Origin: an uncultured Clostridia bacterium
GTDB taxonomy: Bacteria > Bacillota_I > Bacilli_A > RF39 > UBA660
NCBI GenBank assembly: GCA_947304495.1
Contig: CAMZBG010000008.1
Location: 1 to 39,421 of the forward strand
DNA: 39,421 nt
Direction of reading: 5' to 3'
Below the pieces are notes generated by a model. The model was not told the DNA's origin and did not search any database. It saw only the letters and a program-made list of their open reading frames with translations. Both the position numbers and the translations under genes were made by a program. How positions within the stretch are numbered: the stretch's first letter is position 1; each line of letters starts with the position of its first letter. Of the stretch, positions 26,401 to 36,284 are shown in pieces.

Positions 26401-26963
26401 AATATCTTATCGACAATTCCATATTCTAAAGCTGCTTTAGCATCCATATAATAATCTCTATCCGTATCTTTTTCAATTTGTCTTAAACTTTTACCAGTAT
26501 TTTTAGCTAAAATCATATTTAATTTTTTTCTTAAATTAACAATTCTTTTAGCCACAATATCAATTTCAGTTGCTTGTCCTTGAGCTCCTCCTAATGGTTG
26601 ATGAATCATTACTTCTGCATTTGGTAGACAATATCTTTTCCCTTTAGTTCCACACGATAAAAGAAAAGCTGCCATTGAAGCTGATAACCCAACACAAGTA
26701 GTTGATACATCAGATTTAATCAAATTCATCGTATCGTATATCGCCATTCCTGAAGTAATAGAACCTCCTGGAGAATTAATATATAATGCTATATCACTTT
26801 GATTAATACTATCTAAATATAAAAGTTCTGCAATAACAATATTAGCTGATTCATCATTAATTTCACCACTAAGTAATATAATTCTATTTTTTAATAATCT
26901 AGAATATATATCATATGCTCTTTCTCCCATATTACTTTTTTCAATTACTGTCGGTATCAACAT
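26391..26963 (-). CDS. clpP: ATP-dependent Clp protease proteolytic subunit
   Basis: Serine peptidase that forms a tetradecameric barrel with ClpX or ClpC ATPases. The 190 aa are typical. The triad is S96 (LSASMAAF), H121 (VMIHQPLGG) and D170 ([10 protein letters not shown]). The oxyanion loop SPGGS is at 64-68. The residues around Ser are SASMA rather than AASMG, a mild change. AGGTGA lies before the ATG. It is a lone gene divergent from the metallohydrolase. No clear promoter or CtsR/HrcA-type operator can be identified in the 51-100 bp upstream. Confidence 0.96.
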   Translation of the reverse strand: MLIPTVIEKSNMGERAYDIYSRLLKNRIILLSGEINDESANIVIAELLYLDSINQSDIALYINSPGGSITSGMAIYDTMNLIKSDVSTTCVGLSASMAAFLLSCGTKGKRYCLPNAEVMIHQPLGGAQGQATEIDIVAKRIVNLRKKLNMILAKNTGKSLRQIEKDTDRDYYMDAKAALEYGIVDKILKN

Positions 26964-27062
26964 TATATATCACCTAGTACTATCATAATATATATTATTA
27001 TTTTTATAATAAAAATGATGCGACAAAATATGAAATGGTATATAATTAATATAGGTGATATG

Positions 27063-27596
27063 ATGAATTTAGAAACTATAAAAGTTGGAACCCTTAAATG
27101 TAATTGTTATCTACTTGAATTAGATCATGATGTTCTAGTAATTGATCCTGGCGATGAAGCTGAAAAGATAGTAAAAAAGATTGGCAATAGAAAAGTGAAA
27201 GGCATAATTATTACTCATCATCATCCTGATCATGATGGTAGTGTACCCGCTTTACAAGCAAAATATAATGTAGAAGTATATGATAGATATAATTTAAAAG
27301 AAGGAATAAATAATATCTCTAAATTTACTTTTGAAGTTATTTATACTCCTGGACATAAAGAAGATTTGATTTCCATATATTTTAAAAAAAATAAAATTAT
27401 GTTTGTTGGCGATTTTATTTTTAAAGATTCAATTGGTCGATGCGATTTACCAGGTGGTAACATTAATGAAATGGCTTCTTCAATTGAAAAAATAAAAAAA
27501 TATGATAAGGATATTACTTTATTTCCAGGTCATGGAATAAAGACAACATTAGGTTATGAAATAAATAATAACCCATATTTCAAGAATTTGTTATAA
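27063..27596 (+). CDS. MBL-fold metallohydrolase, glyoxalase II-like
   Basis: Single-domain metallo-beta-lactamase hydrolase (177 aa) of the YqgX/glyoxalase-II-like group. The metal motif is intact: H52, H54, D56 and H57 in THHHPDHDG. YTPGH, FVGDFIF and LFPGHG follow in the expected order. Upstream in-frame ATGs at 27015 and 27060 exist, but AGGTGA at 27053-27058 best fits 27063. A TATAAT at 27041-27046 would leave almost no leader. It probably hydrolyses a thioester such as a lactoyl-thiol, but the substrate cannot be read. Confidence 0.85.
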   Translation: MNLETIKVGTLKCNCYLLELDHDVLVIDPGDEAEKIVKKIGNRKVKGIIITHHHPDHDGSVPALQAKYNVEVYDRYNLKEGINNISKFTFEVIYTPGHKEDLISIYFKKNKIMFVGDFIFKDSIGRCDLPGGNINEMASSIEKIKKYDKDITLFPGHGIKTTLGYEINNNPYFKNLL

Positions 27597-27625
27597 TTGA
27601 CAGTTATTTAAATAATTAATATAAT
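27597..27625 (+). promoter_or_regulatory. Consensus promoter of the nadE-nadD operon
   Basis: TTGACA, 17-bp spacer, TATAAT, both elements perfect; it begins immediately after the upstream stop codon. Confidence 0.9.
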
Positions 27626-27647
27626 TTATTTAGAATGGAGTGATAAA

Positions 27648-28409
27648 ATGTTTGATGCACAAAAACACACTGATAAAATTATAAATTTTATTAGAGATTA
27701 CTATCAAAAATATAATTTAGCTGGAGCTGTATTAGGTATTAGTGGTGGTAAAGATTCAGCGGTCGTTGCTGCGCTTCTTGTTAAAGCTTTAGGTAAAGAA
27801 AATGTCATTGGTTTAACACTACCATGTCACTCAAAAGAAAGTGATATGGTAGACGCTAAAAGAATAAGTGACTATTATGGCTTTAAACTACATAACATCG
27901 ATTTAACAAATACTTTTGATACTTTTAAGTTGGAAGTAAATAAAATAGCTAATTATCAAGAAAAAGACTTAGAAAATAGTGATATTAATGCTAAACCTAG
28001 ACTTAGAATGATGGCGTGTTACTATATGGCAGCATTAATGTCTGCAATTAATAAAAAAGGTTATTTAGTCGTAGGTACTAGTAATAAAAGTGAATTATAT
28101 GTAGGCTATTTTACAAAAGGTGGAGATTCTGTCCACGATATTGCTCCCATTGCTGATTTAACAGTCTCTGAAGTAATTAAAGTAGGAGAAGTACTAAATG
28201 TCCCTAAAGATATATTATATAAAACTCCAAGCGATGGTCTTAGCAATCTAAGTGATGAAGATAAACTAGGTGTAACTTATGATGATATAGAAAAATATCT
28301 TAATAATTCAAATGATTTATCTAAAAAAACAAGTGAAAAAATAGCTGATTTACATAATAAGAGCACCCATAAATTTAATATTCCTAAATATGAAAAGGAT
28401 TCAAAATGA
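27648..28409 (+). CDS. nadE: NH3-dependent NAD+ synthetase
   Basis: Last step of NAD synthesis: amidation of nicotinate adenine dinucleotide with ammonia and ATP. It is 253 aa with no glutaminase domain, so it uses free ammonia. The PP-loop is SGGKDS (32-37), where many relatives have SGGIDS. GTSNKSELYVGYFTKGGDS and DIAPIADLT are signature blocks. GGAGTGAT site. Its stop overlaps the nadD start by four bases (ATGA), giving coupled synthesis of two successive NAD enzymes. Confidence 0.95.
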   Translation: MFDAQKHTDKIINFIRDYYQKYNLAGAVLGISGGKDSAVVAALLVKALGKENVIGLTLPCHSKESDMVDAKRISDYYGFKLHNIDLTNTFDTFKLEVNKIANYQEKDLENSDINAKPRLRMMACYYMAALMSAINKKGYLVVGTSNKSELYVGYFTKGGDSVHDIAPIADLTVSEVIKVGEVLNVPKDILYKTPSDGLSNLSDEDKLGVTYDDIEKYLNNSNDLSKKTSEKIADLHNKSTHKFNIPKYEKDSK

Positions 28410-28987
28410 AATTAGGTATATATATTGGTAGTTTTAATCCAGTTCATAAAGGACATATAAGTTTTATTAATTACTTGATAAATAATAATTATCTTGATAA
28501 AATAGAGATTATTCCAACTGGTAATTATTGGAATAAAAATAGTTTAATAGCTATTGAAAAAAGAATTGCTATGTTAAAAATTTATCAATCTGATAAAATA
28601 ATAATTAATGATACGTTAAATGATATTCCATATACATATTTATTATTAAGAGAATTCAAAAAACAATATCCCAGTGATCAAATATACTTGATAATGGGTG
28701 CTGATAATATTATTAAATTTGATTTATGGAAAGAATATCAAGAAATAATTAATAATTACAAAATTATAATATTGCCAAGAGATGGCATTGATGTTTATAA
28801 ATATATAAATAAATTTGAGAATAATAATCATTTTATAATTATTAATGATTTTAAAGATTATAATATTTCTTCTAGTGAGATTAGGGAATTAATCCATAAT
28901 AAAAAATATGATGAACTTAGTAATTATTTAGATAATTCAGTAATAGATTATATCAAAGAATTCAATTTATATGGTATAATTGATTAA
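28406..28987 (+). CDS. nadD: Nicotinate-nucleotide adenylyltransferase
   Basis: Makes nicotinate adenine dinucleotide from the mononucleotide and ATP, the substrate for the neighbouring NadE. 193 aa. GSFNPVHKGH (8-17) is the nucleotidyltransferase HxGH motif and ISSSEIREL near the C-terminus is the (I)SSTxIR motif. The Lys/Asn/Ile richness is just base composition. The final codons contain an extended -10 likely to serve fhs. Confidence 0.93.
   Translation: MKLGIYIGSFNPVHKGHISFINYLINNNYLDKIEIIPTGNYWNKNSLIAIEKRIAMLKIYQSDKIIINDTLNDIPYTYLLLREFKKQYPSDQIYLIMGADNIIKFDLWKEYQEIINNYKIIILPRDGIDVYKYINKFENNNHFIIINDFKDYNISSSEIRELIHNKKYDELSNYLDNSVIDYIKEFNLYGIID
28972..28980 (+). promoter_or_regulatory. 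Possible extended -10 for fhs inside nadD
   Basis: TGGTATAAT within the last codons of nadD; no clear -35. Confidence 0.42.
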
Positions 28988-29000
28988 GTGGAGGTGCTTT

Positions 29001-30662
29001 ATGACAGATATTGAAATAGCAAGAAATACTAAATTACAAAAAATAACTGAAATAGGCAAAGAATTAGGTTTAAAAGAAACAGATTTAGAATTATATGGTA
29101 ATTATAAAGCTAAAATAAATAATCGTGTTTTAGCTGAATTAGCTAATAAAAAAGATGGTAAACTAGTTCTTGTAACTGCCATTAGTCCGACGCCTTTAGG
29201 TGAAGGAAAAACAACAATATCAATTGCCATTGCTGATGGTCTTAGAAAGATTGGTAAAAAAAGTATTCTGGCTCTTAGAGAACCATCACTAGGACCTGTT
29301 TTTGGTATTAAAGGTGGAGCCACTGGTGGTGGATATGTTCAAGTAGCTCCCATGGAAGATATTAATCTTCACTTTACTGGTGATATTCATGCCATAACTG
29401 CTGCCAATAATTTATTGTCAGCCATGATTGATAATCATATTTATTTTGGTAATGAATTAGGAATAGATAGAGTTGTTTTTAAAAGATGTTTAGATTTGAA
29501 TGATCGTCAACTTAGAATGGTTAATACTGGTTTATCTAATGAAAAAAACACCGTACCAAGAATGGATAGTTTTGATATCTCGGTAGCTAGTGAAGTTATG
29601 GCTATCCTATGCTTAGCTAAAGATATTGATGATTTAAAAAGAAGACTTGGTAATATAATTGTTGGTTATACCAAAGATGATAAGTTAGTATATGCTAGCG
29701 ATTTACATGCTGAAGGTAGTATGGCCGCACTTTTAAAAGATGCCTTAAAACCAAATTTAGTTCAAACATTAGCCCATACTCCAGCCATTATTCATGGCGG
29801 CCCATTTGCTAATATTGCTCATGGATGCAACAGTGTAATTGCTACTAAAATGGCTCTAAAATTAGGTGATTATGTTATTACCGAAGCTGGCTTTGGTGCC
29901 GATCTAGGAGCTGAAAAATTTTTAGATATAAAATGCCGAAATATGAATATTAAACCAGATGCAGTTGTCCTTGTAGCTACTATCAAAGCCTTAAAATATC
30001 ATGGCGGTGCCCTAAAAGAAGATGTTCAAAAAGAAAATATAAGTGCTCTAGATAAAGGAATAAATAATTTATATAAACATATTGATAATCTTAAAAATAA
30101 ATTTGGCTTAAATACCATTGTTGCTATCAATAAGTATGATAGTGATACGGAAAATGAAATAGCCTTAGTAAGTAGTAAATTATCATCACAAAATATTCCA
30201 TTTAGTCTAGTAACAGGCTATAATGATGGTGCTGTTGGTGGAGTAGATATTGCCAATAAATTAATCTCTTTGGTAGAAGAACCATCTAAATTAAATTACA
30301 CCTATGATCTAAATGATGATATTAAAACTAAAATAAAGAAAGTAGCTAATAAAATATATGGAGCTACTGATGTCATATATAGCGATGATGCTCTTAATGA
30401 AATAGCTCGAATTGAAAAATATGGATATGGTAACTATCCAATATGTATTGCCAAAACCCAATATTCATTATCTGATGATCCTAAAAACCTAGAATGTGAT
30501 AAAGAATATAATATAACTGTAAGAAATGTTGAAATCAAAAATGGTGCTGAATTTATTGTCGTCCTTGCAGGAAACATTATGACTATGCCAGGATTACCTA
30601 AAATACCAGCAGCTGAAAAAATAGATGTCGATTCAAGTGGAAGTATTAGTGGCATATTTTAA
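29001..30662 (+). CDS. fhs: Formate-tetrahydrofolate ligase
   Basis: ATP-dependent synthesis of 10-formyl-THF from formate, feeding purines and formyl-Met-tRNA. 553 aa, normal for the family. P-loop-like TPLGEGKTT at 64-72, then LREPSLGPVFGIKGGATGGG, MEDINLHFTGD and ITAANNL, all diagnostic. An in-frame TTG at 28980 is not the start: GGAGGTG at 28990-28996 serves the ATG at 29001. It may be read through from nadE-nadD or from the internal -10. Confidence 0.97.
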   Translation: MTDIEIARNTKLQKITEIGKELGLKETDLELYGNYKAKINNRVLAELANKKDGKLVLVTAISPTPLGEGKTTISIAIADGLRKIGKKSILALREPSLGPVFGIKGGATGGGYVQVAPMEDINLHFTGDIHAITAANNLLSAMIDNHIYFGNELGIDRVVFKRCLDLNDRQLRMVNTGLSNEKNTVPRMDSFDISVASEVMAILCLAKDIDDLKRRLGNIIVGYTKDDKLVYASDLHAEGSMAALLKDALKPNLVQTLAHTPAIIHGGPFANIAHGCNSVIATKMALKLGDYVITEAGFGADLGAEKFLDIKCRNMNIKPDAVVLVATIKALKYHGGALKEDVQKENISALDKGINNLYKHIDNLKNKFGLNTIVAINKYDSDTENEIALVSSKLSSQNIPFSLVTGYNDGAVGGVDIANKLISLVEEPSKLNYTYDLNDDIKTKIKKVANKIYGATDVIYSDDALNEIARIEKYGYGNYPICIAKTQYSLSDDPKNLECDKEYNITVRNVEIKNGAEFIVVLAGNIMTMPGLPKIPAAEKIDVDSSGSISGIF

Positions 30663-30690
30663 ACATCAACAAAATTAGTTGATGTTTTTT
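30661..30690 (+). terminator. Intrinsic terminator of fhs
   Basis: AAACATCAAC (30661-30670) and GTTGATGTTT (30678-30687) pair across a 7-nt loop, with T-run. The 5' arm overlaps the stop codon. Confidence 0.9.
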
Positions 30691-30747
30691 ATTGAGTTAA
30701 ATAAGTGTAAACACTCGATAATGCTATTTATTACAATTATACTTTTG

Positions 30748-30756
30748 TGTTATAAT
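30748..30756 (+). promoter_or_regulatory. Extended -10 promoter of the vanY-like operon
   Basis: TGTTATAAT; -35 is weak (TTATTA at 17 bp). Confidence 0.55.
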
Positions 30757-30774
30757 TGTTACGAGGAGTATATT

Positions 30775-31941
30775 ATGAGTAGAAGAGGAAAAAAAGGTAA
30801 AAATAGTCTATTGACAACGTTCGTAATAATTATTGCCTTCCTAGCTGTAGGTATCATAAGTTATTATATATATAAAGACTATACAAATAAACTAAAAGAA
30901 AAAAATAGTGTTAAAATACACTATGTTGATAATTTGACAGCTGAAATAAATAGCAATGCCGATATTATTATGTTTATTGATAGCGTCGACAATGGAGAAG
31001 TAGTCAATATGGAAGATAAAGTAGATACTTCTACTTTAGGTAGTCAAAAATTAACATTACTTGTTTTAAATAAAGATGGTGAAGAAGAAAAACATGAATT
31101 TAAGATTGAAATTATCGATACCATTAAACCAGTAATCGAAGCAAAAAACGAAATAACTATCTATGTTGGTAATAATCCAGATTTATTAAAAGATGTAAAA
31201 GTAACAGATAATTCTGCTGAAGAAATAAAAGCCGAAGTTAGTGGTGAATATGACAAAAATAAAACTGGTAAATATAATCTTAAGTATGAAGCTACTGATT
31301 CTTCTGGTAATAAAAGTGAATATGATTTTATATTAAATATTATTAGTGATCCCAATAATAGAGTATTTACAACTAGTAAAGGTTTTAGTGGAAAAGTAGT
31401 AAATGGTGTTACTTATATCGATGGTGTTCTTATCGCTAATAAGACCTATAAATTACCAAACAATTATGGTAGCGGTCTTACTAGTGAAACCCAAAATGCT
31501 TTCAATAAAATGAAGAATGATGCTAATGGTCAAGGCTTAAATCTCTATATTGGTAGTGGATATCGTTCTTATTATGATCAGCAGTATATCTATAATAATT
31601 ATGTAAAAAGAGATGGCCAAGCAGCTGCTGACACTTATTCAGCAAGAGCTGGGCACTCTGAACATCAAACCGGATTGGCTTTCGATGTCTGTGAAAGAAA
31701 TACTTCTGCATGCATTTCAAGTTGGTTTAATGATACTGCTGCTGCTAAATGGATGAGTGATAATTGCTATAAATATGGTTTAATCTTAAGATATCCCAAA
31801 GGTAAGGATAATCTTACCGGTTATATGTATGAATCATGGCATTTTAGATATGTTGGCGTCGAGTTAGCTACTAAATTATATAATGGTGGTAACTGGATAA
31901 CATTGGAAGAATACTATGGTATAGACAGTAAATATAGTTAG
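30775..31941 (+). CDS. Membrane-anchored VanY-type D,D-carboxypeptidase with Ig-like domains
   Basis: 388 residues. A basic N-terminus and one membrane helix (about 13-36) anchor it outside. Two bacterial Ig-like domains follow (roughly 50-110 and 110-195; DTIKPVIEAK to the GNKSEYDF region). A C-terminal VanY/M15 peptidase has SGYRS at 261-265, SxHxxGxAxD as S295, H297, G300, A302, D304, and E353-SW-H356 (ExWH). These give the zinc ligands and catalytic Glu, so it should trim the terminal D-Ala of peptidoglycan stems. An open frame continues upstream to 30679 across the terminator and promoter; GAGGAG before the ATG at 30775 fixes the start. No vanHAX genes are nearby, so this is housekeeping, not a resistance cluster. 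Confidence 0.9.
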   Translation: MSRRGKKGKNSLLTTFVIIIAFLAVGIISYYIYKDYTNKLKEKNSVKIHYVDNLTAEINSNADIIMFIDSVDNGEVVNMEDKVDTSTLGSQKLTLLVLNKDGEEEKHEFKIEIIDTIKPVIEAKNEITIYVGNNPDLLKDVKVTDNSAEEIKAEVSGEYDKNKTGKYNLKYEATDSSGNKSEYDFILNIISDPNNRVFTTSKGFSGKVVNGVTYIDGVLIANKTYKLPNNYGSGLTSETQNAFNKMKNDANGQGLNLYIGSGYRSYYDQQYIYNNYVKRDGQAAADTYSARAGHSEHQTGLAFDVCERNTSACISSWFNDTAAAKWMSDNCYKYGLILRYPKGKDNLTGYMYESWHFRYVGVELATKLYNGGNWITLEEYYGIDSKYS

Positions 31942-31951
31942 GTGATGAGTA

Positions 31952-33049
31952 GTGAAAAAAATATTGATAAGTATAATTGCCATTATGTTCTTTGTTCCTA
32001 TAAAAGTTAATGCCCTTGCAATTACCAATACTAGAGTTGAAGGAACAAATGAAGCAACAATTGGTGGAGAATTTGGTCTAAGCTTTCATGTAAGTTATGA
32101 CGAAGTAAAAAAAGGTACCGATAATACCTATGGTGTATGGCTTGTAGCCTATGAAATTGAATTTGATGATTCAGTCTTTATGATAAGTAGTGTCAAATCA
32201 AATATATGGGATACCATTATTTATAAAGAAGATGGTAAATATTATGTCTTAAGTGAAATAGGTGAAGCTAACCCTGATAAGAATAAATGTGTTGATAATA
32301 TTCTTTATTGTTCTGAATATTATGTTGTAGTTAACTTTTTTGTTAAAGATACTACCGTCACTAGTTCAACTATTAAAATGGGTGAAGTAGATGTCGAAGT
32401 CTTTCCAGTAGATGGAGGAATGAATCCCGAATATGATGAAGATGATTCCATTTCTTTAACCGCCGTATCAAATAAAAGTCAAACTATTAATATCAAAAAA
32501 TCAACCGGTAATGTTGTCGAAGAACCTAAAAATATTGTTCAAAATAGTAAACCTGAGATAAGTGAACCTAAAGCTAGTGATAATACTAAAGTTACTGCTG
32601 ATAATTTAAAATCTTCAAATGCATATTTGAAAGATTTAACTATCAAAGGATATGCTATAGATTTTTATAAACGTACTAATGAATATGATTTAATGGTTGA
32701 AAAAGGAACTAATAATCTAGAAATAGAAGCTAAACTTGCTGACGAAAAAAGCACGCTAGAAATAATTGGCGCTGATGATTTAAAAGCTCATAATTATAAA
32801 GTTGAAATAAACGTAACTGCTGAAAATGGTGATAAAAATACCTATATTATAAACATTAAAGAAGAAAAAGAAGAACAAATAAAAAAATTATCGACTCTAA
32901 CTCTAGTTGCTAAAGTTAAAAAAGCTATTATTAAATACAAAGTATATCTTATTATTGGTGCTTCAGTCATATTATTGATTGCTACTATTGCAACTATTAT
33001 AAGTAAAATAAATGATAAAAAACTAGGTAATAAGTTCGATGAGTTTTAA
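31952..33049 (+). CDS. Secreted, C-terminally anchored beta-sandwich surface protein
   Basis: 365 residues. A signal peptide is visible (1-22, [21 protein letters not shown]). Residues about 23-180 are beta-rich and resemble cohesin-like domains in layout; this is tentative. A Pro/Ser/Lys linker follows, then a cadherin-like beta-sandwich domain (about 222-308: [10 protein letters not shown] to [12 protein letters not shown]). A single membrane helix (332-351) and a short basic tail anchor it with the bulk outside. Its GTG start is served by AGGTGA overlapping the vanY stop, so it is co-translated with the peptidase, suggesting a shared wall-surface role. Confidence 0.75.
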   Translation: MKKILISIIAIMFFVPIKVNALAITNTRVEGTNEATIGGEFGLSFHVSYDEVKKGTDNTYGVWLVAYEIEFDDSVFMISSVKSNIWDTIIYKEDGKYYVLSEIGEANPDKNKCVDNILYCSEYYVVVNFFVKDTTVTSSTIKMGEVDVEVFPVDGGMNPEYDEDDSISLTAVSNKSQTINIKKSTGNVVEEPKNIVQNSKPEISEPKASDNTKVTADNLKSSNAYLKDLTIKGYAIDFYKRTNEYDLMVEKGTNNLEIEAKLADEKSTLEIIGADDLKAHNYKVEINVTAENGDKNTYIINIKEEKEEQIKKLSTLTLVAKVKKAIIKYKVYLIIGASVILLIATIATIISKINDKKLGNKFDEF

Positions 33050-33070
33050 ATAGACAAATGTCTATTTTTT
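33048..33070 (+). terminator. Intrinsic terminator of the vanY-surface protein operon
   Basis: AAATAGAC (33048-33055) and GTCTATTT (33060-33067) pair around AAAT, with T-run. Confidence 0.85.
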
Positions 33071-33072
33071 TC

Positions 33073-33101
33073 TTGCTTTTATTATATATTGCTGATAAAA
33101 T
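33073..33101 (+). promoter_or_regulatory. Promoter of uvrB
   Basis: TTGCTT, 17-bp spacer, TAAAAT with extended TGA. It begins 3 bp after the preceding terminator's T-run. Confidence 0.62.
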
Positions 33102-33153
33102 GTATATGAATTGTCTTATTATTAATATTAATAACAGATGTGGATGTGATATT

Positions 33154-35106
33154 ATGTATAATCTTGTATCTAAATATTCACCTAGTGGTGATCAACCAAA
33201 AGCAATTGAAGAATTAGCTACCGGTATTAAAGAAGGTAAAAAACACCAAGTATTACTTGGAGCTACTGGAACTGGTAAAACATTTACTATTGCTAATGTT
33301 ATCAAAGAAGTAGATAAACCAACATTAGTCCTAGCTCATAATAAAACTTTGGCCGGTCAATTATATAGTGAATTTAAAGAATTATTTCCTGACAATCGGG
33401 TTGAATATTTCGTAAGCTATTATGATTATTATCAACCAGAAGCCTATGTACCAAGCACTGATACTTATATTGAAAAAGATGCCAAAATAAATGATGAAAT
33501 CGATGAATTAAGACATAAAGCAACATCTAGCTTACTAACCAGAAGAGATGTCATAGTAGTCGCTTCTGTTTCATGTATTTATGGTATTGGTGAAGTAGAT
33601 GAATATAAAAATAAAATGCTAACTATAAGTAAAGGCGATACCGTAGAACGTGATAAAATATTAACTAAGTTAGTTGAAATGTTATATGAAAGAAGTATGT
33701 ATGATTTATCACGTGGTACCTTTAGAGTAAGAGGCGATACCATTGAAATAATTCCTGCTTATGAAAGAAAAAATGGTATTATGATTGAATTCTTTGGTGA
33801 TGAAGTAGATCGTATTTGTGAATTTGATACCGTAACTGGAGCTGTCATCAAAGAAAAAATGAGTGTTTCAATCTTTCCAGCCAGTCATTTCGTTACCTCT
33901 GATGATAAATTAAAATTAGCTGTATCTAGAATCAAAGAAGAACTTGAAGAAAGAAGAAAATATTTCTTAGATAATAATAAATTAATTGAAGAACAAAGAC
34001 TACGCGAAAGAGTTAACTATGATACCGAAATGCTTCTTGAGACTGGATTCTGTAGAGGTGTCGAAAACTATTCTAGACATTTAGCTCTAAGAGAAGAGGG
34101 TGAAACACCAACTACGTTAATTGATTTCTTTCCAGATGATTTTTTACTTGTTATAGATGAATCCCATGTTACTATACCTCAAGTAAGAGGAATGTATAAT
34201 GGTGATAGAGCTAGAAAACAAAATTTAGTAGATTATGGCTTTAGATTACCTAGTGCTCTTGATAATAGACCACTTAAATTTGAAGAATTTGAAAGAAAAA
34301 TTAATCAAGTAATATATGTTAGTGCTACTCCAGGAGATTATGAATTATCCCTTGTAAATAACAAATATACTGAACAAATAATAAGACCTACCGGCTTGTT
34401 AGATCCAATTATTGAAGTAAGAACTAGTAAAAATCAAATAGATAATTTAGTCAAAGAAATCGATTTAAGAAGAAGTAAAAATGAAAGAGTTTTAATTACA
34501 ACTCTTACCATTAAAATGGCTGAAGAATTATCTAATTATCTAAAAGATATCGATATTAAAGTAGCTTACTTACATAATGAAATTAAAACTCTTCAAAGAA
34601 TGAAAATAATTAGAGATTTGCGTCTTGGAACTTATGATGTTGTCGTTGGTATTAACTTACTACGTGAAGGATTAGATATTCCTGAAGTATCTTTAATTGC
34701 CATTATGGATGCTGATAAACAAGGATTCCTTCGTAGTGAAAGAAGTTTAATTCAGACCATAGGTAGATGTGCCAGAAATGAAAATGGTATGGTAATTATG
34801 TATGCTGATACAATTAGTGAAAGTATGCAAATAGCTATTGATGAAACGAAAAGAAGAAGAGGTATCCAAGAAGCATACAATAAAGCTCATGGTATCGTTC
34901 CTAAAACAATTATTAAAGAAATTAGAGAACTTATCAGTAATGAAGCTGAAACTGAAAAACAAATTAATAATGATAAATTAAGTAAGAAAGAAAAGCTTGA
35001 TTTGATAGAAAGATTGACTAAAGAAATGAATACCGCTGCTAGAAATCTTGATTTTGAAAGAGCTATGGAACTTAGAGATATTATTTTTGAAATGAAAAGT
35101 GAATAG
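33154..35106 (+). CDS. uvrB: UvrABC excision nuclease subunit B
   Basis: Damage-verifying helicase-like subunit of nucleotide excision repair. 650 aa from the ATG at 33154, typical. Walker A GATGTGKT (36-43); damage-probing beta-hairpin [12 protein letters not shown] (89-100); DESH box at 335-338; [23 protein letters not shown] and QTIGRCARN for helicase motifs V/VI; C-terminal UVR domain that binds UvrC. An open frame extends to 33058 but runs through the promoter, so it is not coding. uvrA and uvrC are not in the window. Confidence 0.97.
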   Translation: MYNLVSKYSPSGDQPKAIEELATGIKEGKKHQVLLGATGTGKTFTIANVIKEVDKPTLVLAHNKTLAGQLYSEFKELFPDNRVEYFVSYYDYYQPEAYVPSTDTYIEKDAKINDEIDELRHKATSSLLTRRDVIVVASVSCIYGIGEVDEYKNKMLTISKGDTVERDKILTKLVEMLYERSMYDLSRGTFRVRGDTIEIIPAYERKNGIMIEFFGDEVDRICEFDTVTGAVIKEKMSVSIFPASHFVTSDDKLKLAVSRIKEELEERRKYFLDNNKLIEEQRLRERVNYDTEMLLETGFCRGVENYSRHLALREEGETPTTLIDFFPDDFLLVIDESHVTIPQVRGMYNGDRARKQNLVDYGFRLPSALDNRPLKFEEFERKINQVIYVSATPGDYELSLVNNKYTEQIIRPTGLLDPIIEVRTSKNQIDNLVKEIDLRRSKNERVLITTLTIKMAEELSNYLKDIDIKVAYLHNEIKTLQRMKIIRDLRLGTYDVVVGINLLREGLDIPEVSLIAIMDADKQGFLRSERSLIQTIGRCARNENGMVIMYADTISESMQIAIDETKRRRGIQEAYNKAHGIVPKTIIKEIRELISNEAETEKQINNDKLSKKEKLDLIERLTKEMNTAARNLDFERAMELRDIIFEMKSE

Positions 35107-35121
35107 TAGTATTCACTTTTT
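35095..35121. terminator. Terminator between convergent uvrB and ftsW
   Basis: AAAAGTGAATA (35095-35105) and TATTCACTTTT (35110-35120) pair around GTAG, covering the uvrB stop. Confidence 0.85.
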
Positions 35122-35131
35122 AATATACTTA

Positions 35132-36202
35132 TTAATATAATTTTCTAGAAATGTTTAATAAAATTCCAATCTCACTCATTGAAACCAATAAACTAGATCC
35201 TCCATAACTAAGAAAAGGAAGTGTTACACCTGTTACTGGAATTAATCCTACAACTACCATTAAATTTAATATACTTTGAAAAGCAATACTAAAAGTTATC
35301 CCAAATGCCAAATATTTTTTAAAATTATCTTCCTCATGTATAGCAATCATCATTCCATTATAGATTATTAAAATAAATAGGGTAGCCACAATTAAAATTC
35401 CAGCCAATCCTAATTCTTCACTAATAATTGAAAAAATAAAATCAGTTTGTGGCTCTGGTAAATAAAAATGTTTCTGAATTGAATTACCAAATCCCATCCC
35501 TAGTAATCCTCCAGGACCAATCGCATACAATGACTGAATAATTTGAAAACCACTTCCTAATGGATCAGACCAAGGATTAAAAAAAGAAATAATTCTTTTG
35601 ATTCTATATGGAGCCATAACTACTAAAATAATAATTCCTATTATTCCTATTATTCCTATCCTAATAAAAAAATTTATATTTGCTCCAGCCACAAATAAAA
35701 GGGCAAAAATAGATACGACAATAATTACTCCTGTACCAAAATCAGGCTGTAACATAATAAGCCCAAATATTAATATAACCACTGATAATATTGGTAATAA
35801 TGAATCTTTAATTTTATTATTTGATAAATATTTAGCTGTAAATATAATTAATCCCAGTTTAGCTGCTTCACTAGGTTGAATTCCTAATTGACCTATTCCA
35901 AACCAACTTCTAGATCCATTTCTAATTGTTCCTATTCCTGGAATTAATACTAATACCAAAAGTATAATACAGATAAATAGAATATGATTACTATATTTTT
36001 TATATATATTAGCATTTATATGTGAAAAAAAATATATAATAATATATCCCATTATTAAAAATAATCCTTGATTCTTAAAATATTTAAATCCATCATTATA
36101 TTTATATAATGCCCAAATATTAGATGATGAATATATCATTAATAAACCAAATAAAGATAATAAAATAACACTAATTAGTAATGCCTTACTATTTTTCTTC
36201 AT
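35132..36202 (-). CDS. ftsW: FtsW-like SEDS peptidoglycan glycosyltransferase
   Basis: Polytopic SEDS protein (356 aa, about ten membrane helices) that polymerises lipid II together with a class B PBP. Motifs: GSRSWFGIG, LGIQPSEAAKLG, LQPDFGT, NPWSDPLGSGFQ, LPEPQTDFIFSIISEELG and LPFLSYGGSS. The loop LPEPQTDFIF is closer to FtsW than RodA, and the MraY/PBP neighbourhood supports septal FtsW; RodA is the alternative. A 9-bp tandem repeat encodes a Gly-Ile-Ile run in one helix. It is separated from mraY by a terminator. Confidence 0.92.
   Translation of the reverse strand: MKKNSKALLISVILLSLFGLLMIYSSSNIWALYKYNDGFKYFKNQGLFLIMGYIIIYFFSHINANIYKKYSNHILFICIILLVLVLIPGIGTIRNGSRSWFGIGQLGIQPSEAAKLGLIIFTAKYLSNNKIKDSLLPILSVVILIFGLIMLQPDFGTGVIIVVSIFALLFVAGANINFFIRIGIIGIIGIIILVVMAPYRIKRIISFFNPWSDPLGSGFQIIQSLYAIGPGGLLGMGFGNSIQKHFYLPEPQTDFIFSIISEELGLAGILIVATLFILIIYNGMMIAIHEEDNFKKYLAFGITFSIAFQSILNLMVVVGLIPVTGVTLPFLSYGGSSLLVSMSEIGILLNISRKLY
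35635..35658. repeat. 9-bp tandem repeat inside ftsW
   Basis: TTCCTATTA repeated about 2.7 times. On the coding strand it gives Gly-Ile-Ile repeats within a transmembrane helix; unit length keeps the frame. Confidence 0.8.
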
Positions 36203-36261
36203 CTACATCACTTTGAAATCATAGACAAACATAATTGTTAATGTACTATACACTATAAAAG

Positions 36262-36284
36262 AAAAAAGACTACTAAGTAGTCTT
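36262..36284 (-). terminator. Intrinsic terminator of mraY
   Basis: AAGACTAC/GTAGTCTT stem (36266-36284) with a T-run on the minus strand. Confidence 0.85.

Noticed and set aside
30679..30774. N-terminal extension of the VanY-like protein
   Set aside because: The frame is open, but it covers the fhs terminator and the VanY promoter; GAGGAG clearly serves the ATG at 30775.
30775..31941. Vancomycin-resistance cluster
   Set aside because: Only a VanY-family peptidase is present, with no vanH, vanA/B, vanX or VanRS; M15 peptidases are common housekeeping enzymes.
33058..33153. N-terminal extension of UvrB
   Set aside because: It runs through a terminator and promoter, and UvrB proteins begin near the sequence at 33154.
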